From: Aequorivita vitellina
Lineage (GTDB): Bacteria; Bacteroidota; Bacteroidia; Flavobacteriales; Flavobacteriaceae
Direction: 5' to 3'
Assembly (NCBI RefSeq): GCF_022008365.1
Contig: NZ_JAIRBA010000020.1
Location: 1 to 64,000, forward strand
Length of the DNA stretch: 64,000 nucleotides
Shown here: one piece after another, positions 34,632-42,573 of the stretch
How positions within the stretch are numbered: position 1 is the stretch's first letter
How the letters are laid out: each line of letters begins with the position of its first letter
Notes under the pieces: model-generated
The model's input: the letters and a program-made list of their open reading frames with translations, nothing else
Database searches by the model: none
Told to the model about the DNA's origin: nothing
Program-made: the position numbers and the translations under genes

Positions 34632-35297
34632 ATGTTCAAAAAGGTTTTAATTTCCGAAGACTTGGGCAGCATTAGTAACGGCGTCGTTTCGGTGCTAGAA
34701 TCCTTGCACATAGACAATATTCATCAAGTGCAATATTGCGACGATGCTTACCTAAAAATTAAACGAGCAAGCCTAGACGAGCGCCCTTTCGATTTGTTGA
34801 TTACAGATCTTTCGTATAAAGCAGACCACCGCCATCAAAAATATCCATCGGGAGAAGTACTTATTAAAGCGATAAAGCAGGAATATCCTAATATTAAAAT
34901 AATTACCTATTCCATCGAGGATCGCCCACAAAAAGTACGAACAGTTATGTTAGACTGCATGTCCAATGCCTTCGTTTGCAAAGGCCGAAACGGATTAAAA
35001 GAACTAGATGAAGCCATTGCGGCGGTATTGCAAAACAAAACCTATCTATCTCCACAAATTGGCAACGCATTACGGGAAACCTCAACATCCGAAATAGAAG
35101 ATTACGATATTGAAATTATGAAACTCCTCGCCAACGGACAATCGCAAGAAGAAATCAGTTTAGATTTTAAAGGCAAAAACATTAAGCCAAATAGCTTGAG
35201 TGCCATTGAAAAAAAGATAGTTAAGCTTAGAAATCAATTCAATGCCAAAAACACAACCCACCTTATTTCAACAGCCAAAGACCTCGGACTTATTTAA
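34632..35297 (+). CDS. Response regulator, NarL-like with atypical C-terminal domain
   Basis: A 221-residue partner of the kinase, 3 bp downstream. The receiver domain (about 1-130) has the acidic pair near SEDLG, the phospho-acceptor Asp59 in LLITDLSY, the Thr/Ser position in IITYS, and Lys in FVCKG. The C-terminal region (about 150-221, IEIMKLLANGQSQEEISLDF, then SLSAIEKKIVKLRNQFNAKNTTHLI) has the helix layout of a LuxR/NarL HTH but with an unusual insert (KGKNIKPNSL) before the recognition helix. It probably binds DNA. Its targets, perhaps the divergent promoter region upstream, are not known. Confidence 0.88.
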   Translation: MFKKVLISEDLGSISNGVVSVLESLHIDNIHQVQYCDDAYLKIKRASLDERPFDLLITDLSYKADHRHQKYPSGEVLIKAIKQEYPNIKIITYSIEDRPQKVRTVMLDCMSNAFVCKGRNGLKELDEAIAAVLQNKTYLSPQIGNALRETSTSEIEDYDIEIMKLLANGQSQEEISLDFKGKNIKPNSLSAIEKKIVKLRNQFNAKNTTHLISTAKDLGLI

Positions 35298-35359
35298 AAG
35301 ACCATCAATTTCTTCTTAAAAAATAACTCCCGAATAATTCTTTTAAAAAATACCCCATA

Positions 35360-35494
35360 TTACGGTTTCCCGTAAAACAAACCCAACTACTCTCATTAAT
35401 TTAGCAGAGAATTAACCACGCCATTTGTTCTGGGGAGAATAGAGTTTGGTTAGTTACCATCCCTTGCGGAAAGCTGTGAGGGATGTTTTTTTTT
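35360..35494 (+). ncRNA. Candidate structured ncRNA or 3'-UTR RNA
   Basis: This is part of a 581-bp gap without genes. Successive helices are TTACGG-TTTC-CCGTAA (35360-35375), CTCT/AGAG (35390-35393 with 35406-35409), a 9-bp AATTAACCA/TGGTTAGTT (35410-35418 with 35447-35455, one G.U), and a terminal hairpin with nine T residues. The order of separate helices closed by a terminator is typical of small RNAs or riboswitch-like elements. It could also be only the 3' end of the kinase/regulator mRNA. I cannot match it to a named RNA family by eye; flavobacterial 6S-type RNA should be tested. Confidence 0.35.
35458..35494 (+). terminator. Intrinsic terminator
   Basis: CATCCCT/AGGGATG (35458-35464 with 35479-35485) encloses a 14-nt loop and is followed by nine T residues. 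It ends the kinase/regulator transcript or the candidate ncRNA. Confidence 0.8.
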
Positions 35495-35719
35495 ACAACT
35501 TTCAATCATTTTACTAAACATAAAGCACGAACAGGTCGCACCCTTCCCAAGTCGCACTCACACAACGCCCTCTACCAAACTCACGCGCCAGTTATCTAAT
35601 TATCCTTTCAGAAAATTCCTATTCCAACAATACCTTCTATTTTAATGAACCTTTTTTTGTCTTGCCATAATCCAAATAATATAAAAACCCAATAAAACAG
35701 GAAGTCGCAATTTATATAT

Positions 35720-35785
35720 AGTATATCTACAGTAACTATATAGTATGTTTATAGTATATCTATAGTATCTTTATAGTAAATATAA
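35720..35785. repeat. Six-unit 11-bp tandem repeat
   Basis: AGTA recurs exactly every 11 bases at 35720, 35731, 35742, 35753, 35764 and 35775. Units are AGTATATCTAC, AGTAACTATAT, AGTATGTTTAT, AGTATATCTAT, AGTATCTTTAT and AGTAAATATAA. The array is very AT-rich and lies between the convergent response-regulator and DUF5686 genes. The remaining parts of this 581-bp gap (35495-35719 and 35786-35878) show nothing I can assign. Confidence 0.75.
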
Positions 35786-35878
35786 TATATAGAAAATAGG
35801 TGCCAAAAACATAATTCCCCAATAACATTCGCTTAGAAAATGTACGTCATATTTAAAAGATAAAAAAAGTAGAAAAGC

Positions 35879-38371
35879 TTAGAAACTAAATCCAAAAACC
35901 CCCGTAACCCCAAAATCACGGGCATCAATATTGTCTAAATAATTACCGCGGAAATTAAAGTCGAGCCTAAATACCCTGAAGATGTTCCCCACCCCAACGC
36001 TCCATTCCCAGTAGATATCTTCGGGCGCTTGGTAAACAATATTTGAAGCATTCAAGTCTATATTTTCTTGCGAAATTGTGCCATATACCGCTCTAAAACC
36101 AACTACTTCACGCAAATCTAAATTCCGCAGCACTGGAATTCTGGAAAAAATTCTCCCTCCAAAATTGTGTTGTAAATGAAGCGAGGCATACGTATCGCTC
36201 ACAAATTCATAATAATCTAACTGGGTGAAAGTATTGTAAAGGCTGAAATAAGTCTGGTTTCCAGGTATCGGATTTATTAGGCTTAATGGTACTGCACCAA
36301 TGGTTGTACCAATTTCAACAGTAGAAATTAAACGGCCAATTCCGCCAATGTTCCATGGTTGTGTGTAAAGCGCTTGCAATTTTTTATACTCAAAATCGCC
36401 ACCCATTACATCTTTTAATCCATAACTGTAACTTGCATAAAAAGATGGGAAATCGCCTTCGTTAATTATGGTGCGTTCCACTCCATAACCCGACGTTTTT
36501 CTGCCAGGCGTATAAAAAATCCCCACTTGTATCTCGGCCTGTTTTAATTCACTTTTTACATCGCCAGTAAACACGCCATCTTCCAGTACTTTATAATTAA
36601 TACTAAAAGTTTCAGTCGCCGACTCTAAGGTTCGGTATGAGCCCGTAAGACGAAGTATAAAATTCTTCCAAGGTTCAATGTCAAAACCGATAGTACTTAA
36701 ATTAATTCGCGAAAGTCTATCGTTTGAGCCTACCGAAAGCAATGATGACGATGCTAAACTCCTTCCTAAAACATCGTTGCTATTAGTTAGGCTAGCACCT
36801 GTTTGTTCCACATCGCGACGATTACCCCCAAACACAGTAAGCCTCGATTTTCTATCCAATAACCATTTTCCGGAGATACCATACTTAAACCGGTCGTCTT
36901 TAAATCCGTAGGCTCCAAAACCTTCGAGTCGCCAAGGGTCATTTTGCCCAAAATAGGTTCTTCCTCCCAAACGAATACGCATCCCTTCAGCTTCGTTGAA
37001 TCCAAAAATTGAAAATACCGGACCAACGTCAAAGTTGTTTATTTCATAATAACCACTGGCCAAAGTGGCACCTATATTATATAACGCTTTAAAACGCCCC
37101 ACGGTTTTAAGTGTGTCCAGCATTTTATAAACTCCCGTTTCGTCTTTGCTTAGTTTTTCCATTCGGTTTTTGTCCCAAAAATCATCGGGACGATTGTAAA
37201 CTTCATAGTTGTACGGATCTACTTGTTGGGCGTAAAACTTTTTGTCTTTCGGGATGTCGAAAATATAATTATCATACAAAGTAGTGCGCTTGCCATAGAC
37301 CCCTCGGGCCTCTTCCTTTTTTCTAAAGCTGAAATCGCTCATAAAATAATCACGGGTAATTAGGAAGGTAGAATCGTTTAGCACCTCAAACTCCTGTTCA
37401 ATATACACATCCCGCACCCAGTTTAGGTTTGCACTTTTACTGGCTTTTAAATTAATTTCCTTAATGGCCCAAGTTGTATCGTTTACCCAAAAATCGCCTT
37501 TAAATGTCAATTCATTCTTTCGGCGCGGATAATACACAATATTATAACACCATTTATTGTCGCGATACGCACTGTCGCGCAACACATAATTGTAAACGTC
37601 GATACCCGTTTTAGATAGCGGACTTGTAAAAGCTTTATCGAAAAACTTCAAGTAATTATTGTAAACGTCATATTCGCTGTAAAGATCTTTTACAAAGGCA
37701 ATAAGCGCTTGATTATTATCAAATCCAGAATTTTTATTGCCTTGAAGAACTTCCTTTTCCTGAGCTAATAGATTGTCGCCATACACTTTTGAAGCCGCTT
37801 CATTTATAAAAATTGGCAGATATGTATTTCCGGTAACGCTAGATGTATCGGTCTGGTCGAAGATAAATTCCATCCCTTTAAAAATCTTGCTTTTAATTAG
37901 TGCACTGTCTATAGTGTTTAAATCGAATTCAAGTTTCTCATATTTATCGTATTGATATTGGTCAAACTTTTTAACGCCGTTCTCCCGCCTATTTTCCCAA
38001 ATTTTCCGAAGAATATCCAAGGCAGGGTTGTTCTTTTTTGAAGTTTTTCCGGCGTAAACCACCACCTCGTCCAATGCATCGGCACTTTCTTCCAATACAA
38101 TTTCCATATTATAAGTAGTGCGCGAGGTGAGTTCCACTTCTTTGGTGGTGTAGCCTATAAATGAAAAGATAACTGTGTTGTACGTTTTATTGCTTTCCAA
38201 ATAAAATCGTCCGTTTTCATCAGAAATTGTTCCCTCCTGCGAATCTTTAAAAATAACGTTGGCAAAAGCAACTGGGTAATCTGTAGCGTCCTTTATTACA
38301 CCGCTGACCTTGGTTTGTGAATATACCGAAGCACTTAAAATTAAAAATGAAAAAAATAAGAGGTGCTTCAT
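35879..38371 (-). CDS. DUF5686 outer-membrane protein with carboxypeptidase-like regulatory domain
   Basis: An 830-residue outer-membrane protein. After a signal peptide (about 1-18, VYSQ) comes a CarbopepD_reg-type beta domain (about 19-110; VSGVIKDATDYPVAFANVIF, GTISDENGRFYL), usually found at the start of TonB-dependent-like proteins. A long middle region (IVYYPRRKNELTFKGDFWV, WAIKEINLKAS) and a C-terminal half of barrel-like strands ending in GVFGFSF follow. This is the DUF5686 architecture common in Bacteroidota. There is no plug domain, so it is not a classical TonB receptor. Function is unknown. Confidence 0.85.
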   Translation of the reverse strand: MKHLLFFSFLILSASVYSQTKVSGVIKDATDYPVAFANVIFKDSQEGTISDENGRFYLESNKTYNTVIFSFIGYTTKEVELTSRTTYNMEIVLEESADALDEVVVYAGKTSKKNNPALDILRKIWENRRENGVKKFDQYQYDKYEKLEFDLNTIDSALIKSKIFKGMEFIFDQTDTSSVTGNTYLPIFINEAASKVYGDNLLAQEKEVLQGNKNSGFDNNQALIAFVKDLYSEYDVYNNYLKFFDKAFTSPLSKTGIDVYNYVLRDSAYRDNKWCYNIVYYPRRKNELTFKGDFWVNDTTWAIKEINLKASKSANLNWVRDVYIEQEFEVLNDSTFLITRDYFMSDFSFRKKEEARGVYGKRTTLYDNYIFDIPKDKKFYAQQVDPYNYEVYNRPDDFWDKNRMEKLSKDETGVYKMLDTLKTVGRFKALYNIGATLASGYYEINNFDVGPVFSIFGFNEAEGMRIRLGGRTYFGQNDPWRLEGFGAYGFKDDRFKYGISGKWLLDRKSRLTVFGGNRRDVEQTGASLTNSNDVLGRSLASSSLLSVGSNDRLSRINLSTIGFDIEPWKNFILRLTGSYRTLESATETFSINYKVLEDGVFTGDVKSELKQAEIQVGIFYTPGRKTSGYGVERTIINEGDFPSFYASYSYGLKDVMGGDFEYKKLQALYTQPWNIGGIGRLISTVEIGTTIGAVPLSLINPIPGNQTYFSLYNTFTQLDYYEFVSDTYASLHLQHNFGGRIFSRIPVLRNLDLREVVGFRAVYGTISQENIDLNASNIVYQAPEDIYWEWSVGVGNIFRVFRLDFNFRGNYLDNIDARDFGVTGVFGFSF

Positions 38372-38489
38372 ATATAAATGGGACTACGAGTAAAATGAAA
38401 TGCTAATTGAAAAAGATGAAATCTCAAAAAAAAAAACCAATTCCAAATAGAAAAGAAAGTTCAAAAATGAAAATACGAATGTTCTTTGC

Positions 38490-38541
38490 AAATAACAAAG
38501 TCTGCGCTTCGAGCTCCAATAATTTGTTATTTGAAGCAGAC
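38490..38541 (-). promoter_or_regulatory. Interleaved inverted repeats between pdhB and the DUF5686 gene
   Basis: A 10-bp pair AAATAACAAA (38490-38499) with TTTGTTATTT (38523-38532) is interleaved with a second pair, GTCTGCGCTTC (38500-38510) with GAAGCAGAC (38533-38541). The order is A-B-A'-B', so the two helices cannot nest. They may be alternative hairpins in the leader of the DUF5686 mRNA or in the 3' end of pdhB. Transcript membership is not known. Confidence 0.45.
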
Positions 38542-38606
38542 ATTATTTATTAACTTTTAGTTTTTGCTTTTTGAAATTTATTTGCTACTCGATGCTCGTT
38601 ATTTGC

Positions 38607-38632
38607 GATTTGTGATTTGTGATTTGTGATTT
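38607..38632. repeat. Short 7-bp tandem repeat
   Basis: GATTTGT occurs three times in direct tandem (38607-38627), followed by GATTTC, immediately next to the pdhB stop codon. No function is visible. Confidence 0.6.
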
Positions 38633-39610
38633 CTACTTATAAAGAACTTTCTTCACAGCCTTAACCACATCTTCACTATTTGGCAACCATTCCTTTAATA
38701 ATTCTGGTGAATACGGCGCTGGCGTATCTGCTGTATTTATTTTTACAATTGGCGCATCTAAGTAATCAAAAACATTATTCTGAACTTGATATGTAATTTC
38801 CGTAGCTACATTACCAAAAGGCCACGCCTCTTCAAGAATTACCAATCTATTGGTTTTCTTTACAGATTCGTAAATTGCTTCGTAATCCAACGGACGTACA
38901 GTACGCAAATCAATAATTTCGCATTCAACACCTTCCTTTGCTAATTTTTCGGCCGCTGCATAAGCTTCTTTTATAATTTTTCCAAAAGAAACTATGGTTA
39001 CATCTGTTCCTTTTCTTTTAATATCTGCAACTCCAATTGGGATTAAATATTCGCCTTCGGGCACTTCCCCTTTATCGCCGTACATCTGCTCACTTTCCAT
39101 AAATATAACAGGGTCGTTGTCGCGGATGGCACTTTTTAGCAATCCTTTTGCATCCGCAGGATTACTCGGCACAATCACTTTTAAACCCGGACAGTTGGCG
39201 TACCAGCTCTCAAAAGCTTGACTGTGCGTCGCTGCAAGTTGCCCTGCAGAAGCCGTTGGTCCACGGAAAACGATGGGAATATTAAACTGCCCACCGCTCA
39301 TTTGGCGCATTTTGGCAGCATTGTTTATAATTTGATCAATGGCTACAAGCGAAAAGTTAAAAGTCATAAACTCAATGATTGGTCTGTTGCCGTTCATTGC
39401 CGAACCTACACCTATTCCTGAAAAACCCATTTCGGAAATGGGGGTGTCTATAATGCGTTTGGCACCAAACTCGTCCAGCATTCCTTTACTGGCTTTGTAA
39501 GCACCGTTGTATTCGGCTACTTCTTCACCCATTAAATATATAGTTTCGTCACGGCGCATTTCTTCGCTCATTGCTTCCTGTACAGCTTCTCTGAATTGTA
39601 GTGTTTTCAT
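38633..39610 (-). CDS. pdhB: Pyruvate dehydrogenase E1 component, beta subunit
   Basis: The 325-residue thiamine-diphosphate E1 beta chain of the pyruvate dehydrogenase complex, converting pyruvate to acetyl-CoA. MKTLQFREAVQEAMSEEMRR starts the transketolase-like pyrimidine-binding domain; the segment YLMGEEVAEYNGAYK carries its glutamate. HSQAFESWYANCPGLKVIVP and the C-terminal transketolase domain (IIDLRTVRPLDYEAI) follow. The alpha subunit is not adjacent, which is unusual for two-subunit E1 genes but common enough in flavobacteria. A related branched-chain E1 beta is less likely given the close match to PDH-type sequences. Confidence 0.93.
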   Translation of the reverse strand: MKTLQFREAVQEAMSEEMRRDETIYLMGEEVAEYNGAYKASKGMLDEFGAKRIIDTPISEMGFSGIGVGSAMNGNRPIIEFMTFNFSLVAIDQIINNAAKMRQMSGGQFNIPIVFRGPTASAGQLAATHSQAFESWYANCPGLKVIVPSNPADAKGLLKSAIRDNDPVIFMESEQMYGDKGEVPEGEYLIPIGVADIKRKGTDVTIVSFGKIIKEAYAAAEKLAKEGVECEIIDLRTVRPLDYEAIYESVKKTNRLVILEEAWPFGNVATEITYQVQNNVFDYLDAPIVKINTADTPAPYSPELLKEWLPNSEDVVKAVKKVLYK

Positions 39611-39666
39611 GTGTTCAATTTGAAATATAAAAATCCATTTTTCCGATAGGTTTCGGAATAGGGAAG

Positions 39667-39674
39667 CAAAAATA
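39667..39674 (-). promoter_or_regulatory. Predicted -7 promoter box of pdhB
   Basis: The minus strand reads TATTTTTG, exact TAnnTTTG, 56 bp upstream of the pdhB ATG, in the 319-bp divergent gap between pdhB and etfB. Confidence 0.45.
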
Positions 39675-39846
39675 CTATAAATACTATCTGTTTAGGTATT
39701 AATTCATCACTTTTAACCAAAATTTATTATGCGTGCATAACAAAAAAAAGAAATATATTCTTAACTTCGCACACGAGCAAATTGGTTATTTTACAAACCT
39801 TAAAATTTGCACAAATTTTACAATCCAAAAACACTTTTAAAGATGA

Positions 39847-39897
39847 AATGTCCCATAATTATTCAATAATTTCTGTGAAGATGTAGTTTGGGACATT
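39847..39897 (+). promoter_or_regulatory. Inverted repeat upstream of etfB
   Basis: AATGTCCCA (39847-39855) and TGGGACATT (39889-39897) are perfect 9-bp arms separated by 33 bp. The second arm ends 32 bp before the etfB ATG. This could be an operator with spaced half-sites or an mRNA hairpin in the etfBA leader. Nothing else was recognised in the divergent gap 39611-39929 apart from the pdhB -7 box. Confidence 0.45.
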
Positions 39898-39929
39898 ACA
39901 TCTTCCTATCTATCAAATATTATTTAAAG

Positions 39930-40670
39930 ATGAAAATATTAGTCTGTATAAGTCACGTACCGGACACAACTTCAAAAATTAACTTTACTGAAGGCGATAC
40001 AAAATTTGACACCAACGGAGTGCAATTTGTAATCAACCCGAATGATGAATTTGGCCTTACCCGCGCTATGTGGTTTAAAGAAAAACAAGGTGCAACGGTG
40101 CACGTAATAAACGTTGGCGGCCCTGAAACAGAACCAACCTTACGCAAAGCTTTAGCTATTGGCGCTGATGAAGCAATCCGAATAAACACCCCAGCAACCG
40201 ATGGTTTTTCAGTTGCAAAACAACTTGCAAATATTGCAAAAGAAGGCGGTTATAATTTAATAATTGGCGGCAGGGAGTCTATCGATTACAACGGTGGAAT
40301 GGTGCCCGGAATGCTTGCAAAACTTATTGGTGCAAATTTCGTAAACACCTGCATCGGTCTTGAAGTAGAAGGCGACAATGCAACGGCAATTCGCGAAATA
40401 GATGGCGGAAAAGAAACTTTAAAAACTTCACTCCCGTTGGTAATTGGCTGTCAAAAAGGTCTGGTGGAAGAAAGCGATCTCCGCATTCCAAATATGCGTG
40501 GCATTATGCAAGCCCGCACAAAACCGCTCAATGTAAAAGAAGCTATTGATGCAAATTCCGAAACAAACACCGTTAGTTTTGAAAAACCAGCTCCAAAAGG
40601 CCCTGTAAAATTAGTAGACAGTGTTGACGAATTGGTTAACCTTTTGCACAACGAAGCAAAAGTTATTTAA
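39930..40670 (+). CDS. etfB: Electron transfer flavoprotein beta subunit
   Basis: With EtfA it accepts electrons from acyl-CoA dehydrogenases and passes them to the quinone pool. MKILVCISHVPDTTSKI opens the adenine-nucleotide-binding fold; NPNDEFGLTRAMWFKEKQGA and IIGGRESIDYNGGMVPGML are typical. The ATG at 39930 gives the standard N-terminus and 246 residues; the longer ATG at 39888 would add 14 non-conserved residues and lies inside an inverted repeat. etfA follows after 89 bp. Confidence 0.95.
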   Translation: MKILVCISHVPDTTSKINFTEGDTKFDTNGVQFVINPNDEFGLTRAMWFKEKQGATVHVINVGGPETEPTLRKALAIGADEAIRINTPATDGFSVAKQLANIAKEGGYNLIIGGRESIDYNGGMVPGMLAKLIGANFVNTCIGLEVEGDNATAIREIDGGKETLKTSLPLVIGCQKGLVEESDLRIPNMRGIMQARTKPLNVKEAIDANSETNTVSFEKPAPKGPVKLVDSVDELVNLLHNEAKVI

Positions 40671-40681
40671 AACGCTTTTTT

Positions 40682-40717
40682 CTCCTTTTTGAAAATGCGC
40701 CGCGGCGGAAGAAGGAG
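40682..40717 (+). other. Intercistronic hairpin between etfB and etfA
   Basis: A 9-bp outer stem CTCCTTTTT/AAGAAGGAG (one G.U) encloses the GC palindrome CGCCGCGGCG. There is no T-run, so it is not a terminator. It may stabilise or separate the two halves of the etfBA mRNA and set the subunit ratio. Confidence 0.5.
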
Positions 40718-40759
40718 CCACAAAGCAAAAGATATTTAAGAATATAAAAATAGAAAGAC

Positions 40760-41728
40760 ATGTCAGTTTTAGTATATACAGAATCAGAAGAGGGAAAATT
40801 TAAAAAAATTGCCCTCGAAGCGGTTGCATATGCAAAGGGAATTGCAGACCAACTAGATACACAGGTTACAGCAGTTTGCATCAATGCTACCGACACTTCC
40901 GAATTGGGAAAATACGGAGCTTCAAAAGTTTTGAAGATTACCAACGATAAATTAAGCAAATTTAATGGCGAAGCCTATGCAGATGCTATCGGTCAAGCTG
41001 CAAAAAACGAAGACGCAAAAGTTATTGTGTTAACATCAAGTGCAAACAGCAAATTTTTAGCACCCACTTTGGCCGTAAACCTCGAGGCTGGCTTTGTGCC
41101 AAACGTAGTAGCATTGCCAGAAAGCACTTCACCTTTTAAAGTAAAACACAGCGTTTTTACAAATAAAGCATTTGCAACCACCGAATTTAAAACCGATATA
41201 AAGATAATTGGTTTAGGAAAAAACTCATACGGACTTAAAGAAAACGAAACTTCAGCTTCTACGGAAGACTTTTCGCCAAATCTTGACGCACACGACTTTG
41301 ATATGGAAATTGTTTCGGTAGACAAAGCAACCGATACCGTTACAATCGCCGATGCCGAAATAGTTGTTTCTGCAGGACGTGGAATGAAAGGCCCCGAAAA
41401 TTGGGGAATGATTGAAGACCTTGCCGAAACTTTGGGAGCAGCTACAGCTTGTTCAAAACCCGTTAGCGATATGGGCTGGAGACCACATAGCGAACACGTA
41501 GGGCAAACAGGAAAACCTGTTGCTTCAAATCTGTATATTGCCATTGGTATTTCTGGTGCTATACAGCATTTGGCAGGTATCAATGCTTCAAAAGTTAAAG
41601 TGGTTATCAACAACGACCCCGAAGCACCATTTTTTAAGGCTGCAGACTACGGCATTGTTGGCGATGCCTTCGAAATTGTGCCACAGCTCACAGAAAAATT
41701 AAAGGAATTTAAGGCGCAAAACGCATAA
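40760..41728 (+). CDS. etfA: Electron transfer flavoprotein alpha subunit
   Basis: The FAD-binding partner of EtfB, 322 residues. The N-terminal domain begins MSVLVYTESEEGKFKKIALE. The C-terminal FAD domain shows VVSAGRGMKGPENWGMIEDLA, GAATACSKPVSDMGW, and the signature YIAIGISGAIQHLAGINASK with VVINNDPEAPFF. Order and strand match etfB-etfA operons, and a strong terminator follows. The acyl-CoA dehydrogenase at 10.2 kb is a plausible electron donor. Confidence 0.96.
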   Translation: MSVLVYTESEEGKFKKIALEAVAYAKGIADQLDTQVTAVCINATDTSELGKYGASKVLKITNDKLSKFNGEAYADAIGQAAKNEDAKVIVLTSSANSKFLAPTLAVNLEAGFVPNVVALPESTSPFKVKHSVFTNKAFATTEFKTDIKIIGLGKNSYGLKENETSASTEDFSPNLDAHDFDMEIVSVDKATDTVTIADAEIVVSAGRGMKGPENWGMIEDLAETLGAATACSKPVSDMGWRPHSEHVGQTGKPVASNLYIAIGISGAIQHLAGINASKVKVVINNDPEAPFFKAADYGIVGDAFEIVPQLTEKLKEFKAQNA

Positions 41729-41751
41729 TTTTTTATTAATTTGTGCCTCGA

Positions 41752-41799
41752 TAAAAGGCTGTTTAGATAAGGAAGCATCCAAATTTAAACAGCCTTTTT
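41752..41799 (+). terminator. Intrinsic terminator after etfA
   Basis: AAAAGGCTGTTTA (41752-41764) pairs perfectly with the sequence starting at 41785, followed by a run of T residues. Confidence 0.88.
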
Positions 41800-41882
41800 T
41801 ATTGATTTATTATTCGTTACTTTTATAGTCAATTGTTTAACTGAACAACGCGTAATTAATATTTATCACTGATTTTTGAAGA

Positions 41883-42506
41883 ATGAGTTTAGTAAAACTT
41901 ACAATCAAAGGAATATCGTACAGCCAAACACAAAATGGTGCATACGCCCTTATTTTAAACGAAGTTGACGGCGAACGAAAACTTCCTATAGTTATTGGAG
42001 CTTTTGAAGCACAATCAATCGCAATCGCCCTCGAAAAAGATATTACGCCTCCGCGCCCCCTTACCCACGACCTTTTTAAAAACTTCGCAGACCGATTTGA
42101 TATTGTTATAAAACAAGTAATAATCCACAAATTGGTGGACGGTGTGTTTTATTCGAGCATTATTTGCGAACGCGATAAAATTGAAGAAATAATAGACGCC
42201 CGTACCAGCGATGCCATTGCTCTGGCACTTCGGTTTAAAGCACCCATTTTTACCTATAAAAACATTTTAGATAAGGCTGGAATTCACTTAAAAACCAGTA
42301 CTTCAAAAAAAACATTATCAAAAAAAGAAGAAGCGGTTATAGAAAATTTAATCCTTGGCGAGGATAAAGAATCTATTAAACCTTCAGGCGAAAATTACAC
42401 TAAATACAGCCTTAGCGATTTAAACAAAATGCTAGAAGAGGCGGTTAAAAACGAAAACTACGAAAAGGCTGCAAGCATTCGTGATGAAATTTCAAAAAGA
42501 GAGTAA
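41883..42506 (+). CDS. Bifunctional nuclease family protein (DUF151) with UVR motif
   Basis: A 207-residue cytoplasmic protein. The DUF151 bifunctional nuclease domain (about 1-135) contains RKLPIVIGAFEAQSIAIAL, RPLTHDLFKNFADRF and DARTSDAIALALRFKAPIF. The C-terminal ~35 residues (LSDLNKMLEEAVKNENYEKA, then ASIRDEISKRE) form a UVR helical hairpin like those in UvrB and UvrC. Family members degrade RNA and DNA in vitro in some plants and bacteria; the cellular role here is unknown. It is followed 67 bp later by the nucleoside transporter gene. Confidence 0.9.
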   Translation: MSLVKLTIKGISYSQTQNGAYALILNEVDGERKLPIVIGAFEAQSIAIALEKDITPPRPLTHDLFKNFADRFDIVIKQVIIHKLVDGVFYSSIICERDKIEEIIDARTSDAIALALRFKAPIFTYKNILDKAGIHLKTSTSKKTLSKKEEAVIENLILGEDKESIKPSGENYTKYSLSDLNKMLEEAVKNENYEKAASIRDEISKRE

Positions 42507-42573
42507 TTTCAGAAAATAATTTATGAAAACACTTTTTGAAAATTGTAATGCCATACCTGGAATTTATAAGAAT

